Shown here piece by piece: positions 44,800 to 55,989 of a DNA stretch of 64,000 nucleotides. The DNA is from Axinella damicornis (Eukaryota; Porifera; Demospongiae; Axinellida; Axinellidae). The notes below the pieces were generated by a model. That model saw only the letters and a program-made list of their open reading frames with translations, searched no databases and was not told where the DNA came from. Made by a program: the position numbers and the translations under genes. Every line of letters begins with the position of its first letter. The first letter of the stretch is position 1. The DNA is taken from positions 13,478,471-13,542,470 of the forward strand of contig OZ007510.1 of assembly GCA_963931865.1 (NCBI GenBank), read 5' to 3'.

Positions 44800-47700
44800 A
44801 CCATGACAGAATGAAAGGTGTAATCTTTTCCCCCTTTGGAAAGTTTCTTGTATCCACCCGTAGCTCCACTCTACATGTATGGGACGTTGTAGTCTGATGA
44901 TATCTTTTTGTGTACTTGCACTGTTGAATATGAGAGGCGCGGCTCGTTATTAAAAGTTAATAGCACATGATCCTTCCGGATTCCTTACCTGCGATACTAT
45001 GTCGGTATCCTCCGTGCAGCACGTCAACTCGGGAGGATCTACATATTATGATCTAGGAGATGGCTTCACTGGTTCTTCGGAGATCGGAGCTAACAGGCTT
45101 TCAACCTGTCTTCTTCAGGTTTGTTGTTTATGGTTCAGTACAATTTTAAATAATTCGTCCAGGGAAATAAATAATTATCCTGAGTTGCTGCAGCTAGCTG
45201 CGGCCATTATTATTTTACTGTCTCCAAATAAAGTTCACCCTAGCGTGGTAATCAACTGCCCATTTCTGAATAGCATACTCCGAAATGCGAGAGTATCAAT
45301 CACCTGGTGCACTTCTTTGCTGATTTCCTCTCCAGTGCTGGGCATCAGCTGCAACAGTTACAGCATCCTGTCCCCCACTTGGCACTAGAGAATGCTCCGA
45401 CCGCAAAAAAGCCACCAGAAGATGTCAGGGTAGGTACCACGACTACTATAGCTAGTCTTGATTCCAGACCCAAACAACCGCAGCACGAATTGTTGTCGTT
45501 TGGGTCTAGACCGACGCTAACTAAAAGCTTTCATTGTACAACTCCCTCTCATATGTGTAGGTTAGTCAACTTAGCAATGGCATCGCTGGAGAACTATCTC
45601 ACCACTCCAACGTGTCTGTGTTTGTGAGGGCAGGCAGCCGGCATGAGACCTAAAACCAGAGAGGACTGACACACCTCAGAAACTGTGCCTTCCTGGTGCG
45701 TGCGTCTCGGGTATTGAAACTTCACAAACTACCTCCTCTGTTTCAAAGATAGAGGATAGAGTATCTACTTCCATTATGTACTGCTTTTGAAGGAGGTGGA
45801 TGACATTGGAAGCTCATTGACGTAAGCTGTTCAGTTAGACGTTCAGGGTATTTATACTGACTTTGTGATGTTCTTGTTTTGTATAGTGCAACTACAACCC
45901 GTGAACACCTAATCTACTCATCTGAGTTCCTGAGGCAACCTGTAAGCCTGTCCAGTGAATGGACCCTTTCTTTCGCAGTTTTATTATAACCCCCTTCCTC
46001 CTCCTTCCCTCCATCCTACTGAGCATTCATACCATTCCTTCCTGCAGTGGACTTGTAGTAGACACTCTTGGGACAGTCGTCAGCTCACCACTGTTCCAAC
46101 CCTGGGAGGTATGCCAGAGTACATTGGACATAATTATGTGTTAGCTGAGACTCATACTGCGGACATGTCGAGCTCTAGTCTGAGTATACCGGAAATACTG
46201 GACCCAGTGTGGGGTTCAGTACTGAGTATATGTTGCCTGTAGTCTGGGTACTGGACCCAGAGTGGGGTATAGCCTGTAGTCTGGTCTTGCTTTCAGCATC
46301 ACACAAGATCTCTCCCCTAATTATCCACGTTCCCCTTGACGATTAGTCGACTGATTGACTGAATTAAGGCTGTTGACTAATATTCTCAGAGTGTGCTGAT
46401 TAGCTGCACATGCACAGTTCATTACCTCATGCTCATGGTTGTGACAAGATGGCTAAGAGCCTCTGCTAGTTCTTGCTCAGGCGCCATACAGCAAATGTTG
46501 GTCTGGCAGCAGCTGGGTCTGCCAGACCTGTTCCGCTGCCTTCACAGGAGCTGCTAGCTGAAGCTGTCTAGCATTAACATACTTCCTGTTTCATACTCAA
46601 TCAGTCGATTAGTCACCTAAGCAAGCTATGTCAACTAGAGAAATTCCCTTGTTGTTCGACTAGGGAAATTCCCGATCCCTAACTTGCCAACTTTCGTCAC
46701 CTGCAGTATAAGTGATGTTTGTACTGGTATCACAGAGTGAGATTATCTTGTGACAATGAGCTCTCATTATCGTTTGCTGTGTTTGTGTCTCTGCCAGTTG
46801 TGAATCACAGTGAGCTTGTGCAACATGCTGAAGCAGCATTTGGCGAAGGAATGAGCACCACTGATTCTCTAAGTGAATACGTCGGAGGTGTAACTGGCAC
46901 ACAAAGCACTACTCTATTCCCACAATGAGTTGCATCCTCCTGATGCAGGTGCTGAGGTGTGCATACCCTCAGGCTCCTCCCTCTGCAAGAGAGCCAGGTA
47001 ACAAATTACTAGGTGCCATTATCATTCCTATTGTGAACCCCTCTTGTGTCCCTCATAGCCTTGCAAACCCGAAAGATATACCTGCTGCTGGCGTTTTACA
47101 GGTGTGTGTATGTGAACTCAAGGTGAATATTACACTTCTTGCTGCTTGTCAACTCAGTGTACTGTGTGCATTTGCTCTTTCTCTTCTAGCATGTACCAGC
47201 GCCAGCAATGTAGTACATTGTAATCCCACCCCCATCTGTACATACACACGTGCACTAGAACCCCACACGCTGACGGAAAGTGGGTGCATGTGTGCACTGT
47301 GGATCTTCCAGGTCCAACATACCATACCCTCTTCCATCCCTCCTTCCCTCCCCCCCCCCTCTCCTCAGAGCCAGAAGTTGTGTCTGCTGATCCTCCTGCT
47401 GGTCAAGGGCGCTGACCACCTGGTCATTACAGGCTCACCCCTGCACTTTGTAATGCCAAGGAGAAGTACTCCACTGATGACAAGGTATGAGACATTCATC
47501 TCCACCTGCTCCTCCCTTCCTGCTCATCTCCTTCTACCACTCTGCCTTCCCTCTAGCTGTGCTGGCTAGCGACTGAGCTAATGGAGCAGTGTAACAGCGG
47601 AGAGACCTCCCGCGTCATCCTCCACCAGAAGATCCTCAGCATATGATCATCTTCTCTGACGTGCTCCAGATGATTCTCACCAGAATCGAGGAAGCCCAAG

Positions 47701-47853
47701 TTCTCTGCCTTCATAAAGTACCTCTATGCCAGCTCGGGTGAGCAACGCAAATGCTCTGTAACAGTAGCCTTGTTCCAGGCGCTTGGTACTGAGCTAGACA
47801 TTCAGTAGATCGCAAATATAGTGTGCAATGACAATGGTCAGTAGCCTTGTTCC

Positions 47854-47910
47854 TAGCCTCGTTCCCAGGCCTTCTAAACTGGAGGTGTAGAAGGTCTGGG
47901 AACGAGGCGA
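47854..47910. repeat. Short hairpin, U6
   Basis: Right arm as in U2. Confidence 0.7.
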
Positions 47911-48536
47911 GCTTGATTCTGCACTAGATGTTCAGAATACATTGTCAGGTGCCCAACTGATAATAGTCATGGAGTGGACATTTCTTGTGGCTCCTGTCAA
48001 CTCAATGTGGTGCTGCCGTAATCAAGTTATTGAGTGCACATGGGAGTGTGTGTGCTGGGGAAATGGTCCTCAGTTAGCTGTATGACAACCCCCCAAATTT
48101 GGGCATTATGTATACACATCACCAAACCACAAGTTAATTTACCTGCTTGAGGGAAGCAAGTACAATATATAAGTTTTCGATTACGATGGGCAATCGCTGT
48201 TTCAAGTTTTAGGATTATGTTCCTACACTTTGACCTCTGTCCTTTGACTTCTGCTGTTCAAGGAGGGACTGAGTGTTGGGGAGAAGGTAAAGAGGTGGGT
48301 GAAAATTGAAGTGTCGAGTAACACCCAGAAGAAGGAGTGACTTGTGGACAATGACAGCCACGTATTGGGAGAGCTCAGGATGAACAGGAATTAACCCACT
48401 GCTGTCAGGTGGGCTCCAACATATATACTATATAGGCATTTGGTCTCTTTTTATTGCTACACAAGTTGGAGGGTATGCTACAAGGAGCAGCGTACTCCCC
48501 CCTCCTTAATTCTCTGATCTGGTCATGTTTTTGGCC

Positions 48537-49175
48537 TTCCCCCTGTCAGCTTTGGGGGAAAGACTGACTATCTCTACTAACCGACTCTCTACTCCCCCCC
48601 CCCCCCCCCCCCCCCCCCCTTCTTCAGCCGAATGGCCATTGCGGTGAACAGCTGTGACTCTGCCGCATAGGGTGGCAGTCCAGAGAGGGCCTGTCCCACA
48701 CAATATGCAGGACATCAGCACGGTACCGGTAGGATGATGTGCCGTCAGTGACCAGCTCTGAGAATGTTGAACTTGTCATGTTATGGAGCGAATACAGTTT
48801 ATATTCCTCCTCCTGCTCCTCCTCCTCCTCCTCCTCCTCCTCCCCCATATTCTTGTAGGTTGCCATTCCCACCATGTTCACCGGCAGCTATGAAATACTC
48901 ACCAATGCTAAGCGGCATTACTCAGTGATTGTCATCCGCATCAAACGAGGCCAACAGGTACACGTCCTATTTCAGTTTAGCTTCTTAGCCTCCACACTGG
49001 CTTGCAACCAACTACATGTACAGCACCTAACTACACCCTCAGTATACCCTAACTTCACCCTCAGTATACCCTGAGTATATCCTAGCTATACCCTAACTAC
49101 CACCCTCAGTATACCCTAACTAGCCTAACTACACCCTCAGCATACCCTAACTATGGCTACACCTTCAGTATAACC
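48537..49175 (+). other. Type B-specific block, U6
   Basis: Same block with a 26-base C run (48594-48619) and a TCC tract of intermediate length (about 48805-48842). Confidence 0.8.
48859..48957 (+). other. Type B-only exon, U6 copy
   Basis: Same 99-bp exon; coding sequence as in U4. The upstream intron differs near 48847 (CCATATTCTTGTAG). Confidence 0.55.
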
Positions 49176-49230
49176 TAACTACACCAGTATACCCTAATGT
49201 ATTGGGAAATGTATACTTAAGCTCGCTAAC

Positions 49231-49526
49231 CAAGAATCTCTGGTACGAACAGCATGAGCAACTTGATTCTGGAGGTGGAGGTACACTGTCACAAGGTGCA
49301 GGGCATGACGGAAGCTTTTACCGATGCGCTGCATAGCCGTGCAAAAACGAGCAGTTCAGTTCACCAAAAAGCCGTATTTACTGCTTTTCTTGAGGGAGAC
49401 AGCAGATAAATTTGCCAGGGATTATGCTATCAAAAAAGCTTCCGTCATGCCCTGCACCTTAATTGTGACAGCGCACCTCCACCGCCAGAATCAAGTTGCT
49501 CACGCTCTTCGTACCAGAGGTTTTTG
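49231..49526. mobile_element. 296-bp foldback MITE, U6
   Basis: Orthologous copy; shares CCAGAGGTTTTTG with U4. Confidence 0.75.
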
Positions 49527-50593
49527 ATAATATGATGACCATTACTATACAAATGGGTCTGACACTAGCCTCGTTCCTATAGGCCCAAGTGACGGAGGAG
49601 AAAAGGGCCTGGTTTCCACTGTTTGCGCTTGCCCTATTTATCCGTAACTGAGACATGTATTCATAAGGGGGAGGCTGAGGGTGCGAATGACATCTTTGTA
49701 GTCATACAGTATGTATGGTTGAGTGTGTGACGCTTTCTACTTTACTACACTAGCTGGTCCTTCTTCTGTTAGATGAGCTGGTTGGGTACAAACCGAACTT
49801 CTTGTTATCCCATGTTCACTTGGTTTGCCACTTGCAGAGTTCACTTGGCTTGCCTTGGGCAGAGTTCACTACATTTTGCTCACCACTGTGTGGTTGGTGG
49901 ACATCACATCCCAGGTATGAAAACTAATAAGCAAATGAAATTAGTGTTACATAGTTAGTGGTCTTGTAATCTCCCTACTTTCTGTACTGGTGTTGCAGAC
50001 ATGGGCTGTTCTTGGGTGCTTGCATGAAATTTTAGAAGGCACTTACAATAACTGCTGTCTGGGATTTTTGGATGGGATAGTAGAATGGACTGGAGACCTT
50101 TCGCCCCAATGTAAAACATTACTGGTGATGTCGTAGTAGTGTGGTGCATTGTTGCTACACACTAGGACTTTGTGTGTTTCGGTGTAGGCCTAGCCTGGTG
50201 GGACTGACCTCTATAGCGACCATGCCACGATCTGTGCCATGCTAACATGACTGATAGTACCTGTCATCCGAACATGGATCAGTTACTCTATGTCAAATGC
50301 TGTTCATCAGAATTGTGCTCAGCTATTATGCTAATAGAATTCTGGATGCCGTTTGTACTTCAAAAAGTATGCTGGCATAATGGGAAAGGCCCAATTGTTA
50401 CTTGCATAACAGGAACATGCACAGGTGGTGCATACACAGTCACGTAAGCCTTCACCCTGCACTGCACCATGGTTTCCTCACTGCCTGCACGGCAGTTACC
50501 AAATCACTCTCCCTGTTATGGCATGTCATCAAGGAGGGAAACATTGAAAAGTGAGTAGTCTCTCTCCTCTTTCCCTGTTGCTAGGGGATTTAA

Positions 50594-51945
50594 CTCTTTA
50601 GGGCCTAAATTTATTTCTCTAGGTCATTTTCAGTCTATAGAACACTTAAACATACCCTAATTTCTGTTCCCTGGCGTTGCTGGGCTCGAAACTGCTCACA
50701 CAGGTAATTTCAGCTACACTAAGCATATACGTGACTTAACCACACCCACCAACTAACGAACTTGCAATCAAGCCTCCCGAGAAGTAGCCAACCTGCCGTA
50801 GCTAAAAAACTGACCATGAACACTGGAAATGGAGGGCCTACAAGGCAAGACAGCTACTTTCTAAGTCCATTTATGCTTAAAACCCGAGAAATGGCCTACC
50901 CGGCTCCAACCGAGGGCCGTTCAAAGCTGAGCCCAAACGCGGCCATGCTGTTTGCACCCTTCGGGTGCACCCACCCACCTCCCCCTGCCCCGCCCTTTCT
51001 GCTGGCGCAGAGCCTATCTCTCAAGGACATTGCCGGATGTGACATCATGAAGCTGAAAGTCTCACGTTGCAGATATGCAACGTTAGATCTTAAAGGGCTA
51101 ATGGGAAAGCAGCTCACCTAAAAATGGAGCTATTTAATGATATTCATGGGGACCCCAGGGCTATTTGTATCAGACTGTGTCAAGTACAAGCTTGCAACCA
51201 AGGTTAGCCACAGTTGGGGCTTCACAGGGTACCAACGGCACAGGCACACTCTCCAACACACAGAATAATAGTGAATAGGCTGTTAATGATATTCATGATC
51301 CACAAAATAAGACAGATTACGTCCCTTGTCGCAGTCACAGTCAGGGTATGGTTGGACAGAGGTTCAGTGCTCAGTTCAGCTATAGCTTGCTTATCTCTGA
51401 ACTTTCTTCCCACAATTCGGTTCTTTCTCTCGTCTCATTAACTCTTTAGGGCCTAAATTTATTTCTCTAGGTCATTTTCAGTCTATAGAACACTTAAACA
51501 TACCCTAATTTCTGTTCCCTGGCGTTGCTGGGCTCGAAACTGCTCACACAGGTAATTTCAGCTACACTAAGCATATACGTGACTTAACCACACCCACCAA
51601 CTAACGAACTTGCAATCAAGCCTCCCGAGAAGTAGCCAACCTGCCGTAGCTAAAAAACTGACCATGAACACTGGAAATGGAGGGCCTACAAGGCAAGACA
51701 GCTACTTTCTAAGTCCATTTATGCTTAAAACCCGAGAAATGGCCTACCCGGCTCCAACCGAGGGCCGTTCAAAGCTGAGCCCAAACGCGGCCATGCTGTT
51801 TGCACCCTTCGGGTGCACCCACCCACCTCCCCCTGCCCCGCCCTTTCTGCTGGCGCAGAGCCTATCTCTCAAGGACATTGCCGGATGTGACATCATGAAG
51901 CTGAATGTCTCACGTTGCAGATATGCAACGTTAGATCTTAAAGGG
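50594..51945. mobile_element. Composite TTAA transposon in U6
   Basis: 1,352 bp inserted at TTAA (50590-50593 and 51946-51949). The empty site GGGGATTTAAAAGGG is seen in U4 near 31645. It consists of a 504-bp element (50594-51097), a 336-bp passenger (51102-51437) and a second 504-bp element in the same orientation (51442-51945). The inner right flank of the first element is CTAA, not TTAA, and the inner left flank of the second is TTAA. Both elements share variants that differ from the U1, U3 and U5 copies (AGTAGCCAACC, TTAGATCTTAAA). Confidence 0.8.
51102..51437. other. Passenger segment between two TTAA elements
   Basis: 336 bp found nowhere else in the window. It contains two copies of TTAATGATATTCATG about 160 bp apart. 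No convincing coding frame; a 75-codon frame at 51214 has no recognisable features. Confidence 0.6.
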
Positions 51946-53092
51946 TTAAAAGGGAGTAGAGAGTCTCCCCTCTCTTGTTCCTGCATTGCAAGAATGATAT
52001 TCGCCTGACAAAGCCTATCAAACAACTTCAAAACAAGTCTGTCCATTCAGACTGTGTATGTGAACTGACATGCATGAGATAGTGTTATTCCATCCTCCAC
52101 TCCCCCATGGGACTGAGGCTGGCTTATGGCATTCCCCCTTGTTTCTGAGAGTTGGAACATGACAGACCATCACTTAATTTTTCTGAGAAACTACTTGTGA
52201 ATGGTGTCTGTGTATGTGTGCATGTTTTGTTGTCCTGACTTCCTCATCCTCAGTTTGGTTAATGCCGTGCAGATCTCAAGTGCAGTTGCCTGTAATTATA
52301 TGTCATACTCTGTACAAGCATAACTATTTTAAGAGCACAGAATAATTTTGAGTGTAATACCTCAGGGGGTCAGCATCACATACTGTATTGTCAGTTGTGT
52401 TTTGAGGTTGGTAGTTCAGTGATGATGTCATATCACCACCCCCTGCTAATGGGGCCCAGGATCTGCATGAAAACCGTCTGTATCGGAGATGCGGCTTTCC
52501 TGGGTTATCAAATGAAAATGAGTGAATTGAACTGTAGTCTGTGAAGCCTCTTTTCCCTGATTCCACTGGCAGATCCTCACCTTCCACCATCATGCTGTGA
52601 TGTGTATGGCTTACTCCAGGGATGACAGGCTCTTGCTATCAGTCGGTGAGTCAGTGTGCATCATAAGTAGCAGCATCTCAGGGGCGTAACTAGGATTTGG
52701 AGACCGAGGAGGTATGGAGTTCTCAGCGACATTTATAGGGTCACTATCAGTTTATTAGCGCGGTCACACGGACACAGGCAGTTTTTGGACGGTCACAGGC
52801 TGTGACCCTGGTTGCAGCTCTAAGTACGGCTCATATTGGAGTGACCCCTTGAAGAAACATCAGGTCAATGCCTGAGGATTTTATTACAGTTCTCTGCCTG
52901 CAGGTGTGTAGTGTGGCACTCAGTGAGTGTGGCACCTACCTTGATAGCTGTGGTCGGGATGGCTTTCTGTCTGTGTTGTCCATGGCAACCATGGAACAGG
53001 TGGTCTTCCTTCAAACACCCAAGAAGGTAGAGACTTGTGACCTGTTCACCGATAACACAGATTGTTTCATGCAGCTGTTATCCTTTCCTATA

Positions 53093-53206
53093 GTTGTGTT
53101 GTAGTCTCGGTACCAGATCCTACGAGGGTCTGGTACCGAGACTACAACACAACTAGTCTCGGTACCAGACCATCACACGTGGGTCTGGTACCGAGACTAG
53201 TTGTGT
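53093..53206. repeat. Double hairpin, U6
   Basis: Same arms and loops as in U1. Confidence 0.85.
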
Positions 53207-53665
53207 GGTAGCTCAGTACATTGTGTAATATTTGCAGGTTGCACTACTCTCTAGATTCTCAGTAACCAATTCCTTCTTTCCCAGGAATGCACAAGTGCTG
53301 CATTCTCACCAGTGCAGTCACTGCCATCCATTACCAGCACAAATCAGCAGGAGTCTCCTCCCTCCACCCCACCCCCACCTCCACACCTGGTGGCTGGCTA
53401 TAGCGATGGGACACTGAGGGTGTTTGATGTTGGGAAGGTACAGATGGCACGAAAGTGCAACCTCATGCAGCTCCTATTACGGCAGTCGCTTGTTCACCCA
53501 ATGGTAAGTATGCTTCAGGTCATTTGTAGATTTGCTCCTCTGCATTTGGAGTGACTTGTGGCCAAGTGGTTAAGGTAGCATTATACCTTTACCGTTAGGG
53601 TACCTTTAACCGTGGGGGTCCCGAAATGTATAATGCTACCTTAAGTATTCGCCTGGCAACTCACT

Positions 53666-54127
53666 GTCTAGTACACCTGAACTAAGTCTAGCAGCTAGGC
53701 CCTCTCTGCCCCGGCCGGTCAAGCAGGCGGGCGGCGAAGAGGGTCTAGCAAACATTGCACTTGATTGCATTTCAACTGACCAATCAGATCTCACTGAAGC
53801 GATTTGTTCCAATTTTATTCATGACTCTCATGGTAGTAAACCGAGCCGCTCGTGTGCGATCACCCCACAGAGAGCATCTAAAAACTTACACTCTAGCTAA
53901 ACTAGTCCAACCTGGATGCCTCCAAGGGTACAGAACTCGTCCTCAACTTGAGCTGGCACTTCACCAGTTCACAGGTACATGTAATTGGCATTCCAGAGAA
54001 ACATGATTTTGTGCAATGTTTGCTACACCCTCTCCACCCTGCGGGCACGGCTTCGCCACGAGCCCACTTGACCGGCCGGACGGAGAGGGGCTAGCGGCTA
54101 GACTGACCTGAACTGTGTGTACACTAG
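53666..54127. mobile_element. Foldback element of about 460 bp, U6
   Basis: Orthologous to the U2 copy. Confidence 0.65.
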
Positions 54128-55634
54128 TGCTGCCACGATATGAGAATCTGATATTGTATATCACATGTCATAGTGTTTTATGTCAGACATATCACCAAGC
54201 TTACAGGATAGTTTCACATGAGTTCGGGGTAGTTCAGTCCCTCGAACCTGCTCAAACCACTGGTTGACTGTGGGAACCAAGCCTAGAGGATAGTTTCACA
54301 TGACATATCACGATAATTATACTTGCAATTGAATGTCACTAAGTGGTCCAGTCATGAAAATTAATGCAATGGGCAGTACCAATGTACACATATAACAGTA
54401 TAAACTTAATTGCATTGAGCAAACTCGCTGACGCTCGCCCCAATTATGTTGCACCTTTATTGCATAGCATTGACAGGATACTCATGCACGCACTAGTACA
54501 CACACATACACACTAACACAGGCCATGTGATCTTCTCAGGCTGCTCCAATGGTGTGGTAACCATTAGCAACCCTTCCACTGGGCTGGTGGTGTGTGTGAT
54601 CACTGACCATCAGGGAGCACCCATCACTAAGATGCACACCTCCGACAGACCTGTCAAGGTATCTGCTAGTCTGTCCTACCTCCAACTTTGGTTTCCAAGA
54701 CAGTACACCTTCCCTTCCAGCGTCCTGGGTCTGAGAACTGCTACCAATGTTTGCCGGCCAGTGTGGACTGGAGGGTGAGCGTGTGGAGTGCAGACTGCAG
54801 AAGGGACGTTTGCCAACTGGTGGACTGGCTCACATTCCCAGGGCCCTCTTCTGCTCCCGATGGCACCAGGCTCAGGAGAGGACGCAAGGTGCTCAACCCA
54901 ACACCTGCATTTTTCAAAAGTGTTCTTGAAATTGTGTGCTTAGCCTCGGGTATATATGACACAACTAGCTACTGTAGGAGCTCAAATGTATGGGGATGCA
55001 CTCTAGCCAGAGAACTTGAGATGCTGTTGTATGCACTGCAGTGCACAGTGGCATTCACTTCCTAGCTCAATCACACATCTCACCCTCCTCTCTCCCCTCA
55101 GTGCCGGTATGAACTTCTGCCCCCTAGCCTGGCACGCTTCAGCCCCACAGACCCAGACACTATCCTGTACGTGGGACACAGCATGGAAAGGTGTGTACAG
55201 TTCTGCAGCCTCTCACAGAAGGCAGTTGTCAGGACGTCTGCCCTCACCCAAAGGGCCACATTCATGGGTGCATCACCACAGGGGCACCTTCTGGCCTTTG
55301 GCTGCCAAGGTAAGTCAGGTGGAAACATGACATTGTAGGTGTGGTGGACTGCTTTGTGCATAAAGTATTATATTATAGCAGTACAGAGTTCTCAGGGCAT
55401 TGGACTTCGTCACAAAATATTCCTGTCAGAAAATTTGTTGGAGAAAGAGTGTAAACAGCTCACTGTAGAACTGTAGCATAGTGCTAATTTTACCCCGCCG
55501 ATACCTGATATCATAATACACCACTGTAGCAAAATGTGTACTTGAATCGAAAAATTATTATCTTGTCTCTTGCAGAGCATGCTGTGAAGATCATGGACTA
55601 GGATGAAGGCTCATTCCAGGACTATACTGGCCAC

Positions 55635-55783
55635 TAGCCTTGTCCCCAGTCCTACCCCGTTCTTTCTGTTCTTCGGTTTGCTTTGACAATAATACACGGA
55701 TGCAGAAGAGCGCACCGCTCTTCCACATCTGTCAACGCGAACCAAAGAACAGAAAAAACGGGGTAGGCCTGGGAATGAGGCTA
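55635..55783. mobile_element. MITE inside last WDR90-like exon, U6
   Basis: 149 bp, same position and target duplications as in U2. Confidence 0.85.
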
Positions 55784-55989
55784 ACTGGCCACCATGACAG
55801 AATGAAAATAATGTGTAATCTTTTCCCCCTTTGGAAAGTTTCTTGTATCCACCCGTAGCTCCACTCTACATGTATTGGACGTTGTAGTCTGATGATTTTG
55901 TGTACTTGCACTGTTGAATATGAGAGGCGCGGCTCGTTATTAAAAGTTAACTAGCACATGATCCTTCCGGATTCCTTACCTGCGATACT

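Larger units (their letters stand above)
41831..44897 (+). pseudogene. WDR90: WDR90-like C-terminal WD40 exons, copy in U5
   Basis: Type A copy. Exon 5 has a private change giving DGTGLRRGHK in place of DGTRLRRGHK. TAG at 44619-44621. After the MITE the last repeat is open in frame (VIFSPFGKFLVSTRSST, then HVWDVVV) up to TGA at 44895-44897. Confidence 0.75.
36375..45679 (+). repeat. Tandem unit U5 (type A)
   Basis: Fifth copy, 9,305 bp, very close to U3 and U1 by eye. It carries the TTAA element at 41083-41586. Confidence 0.95.
44999..48957 (+). pseudogene. Gene X 5' half from U5 into U6
   Basis: First exon at 44999. Exon 2 is in the open type A form. In U6 the exon equivalent to U1 1903-2112 has lost 29 bp, removing RRSQQFINMP-type codons and changing frame. 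The type B-only exon is at 48859-48957. Confidence 0.5.
52573..55892 (+). pseudogene. WDR90: WDR90-like C-terminal WD40 exons, copy in U6
   Basis: Type B copy, close to U2 and U4. It has the shared one-base frameshift after DVGKVQMA in exon 3, TAG at 55599-55601 and the MITE at 55635-55783 with both target duplications. The composite transposon lies upstream at 50594-51945, outside these exons. Confidence 0.75.
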
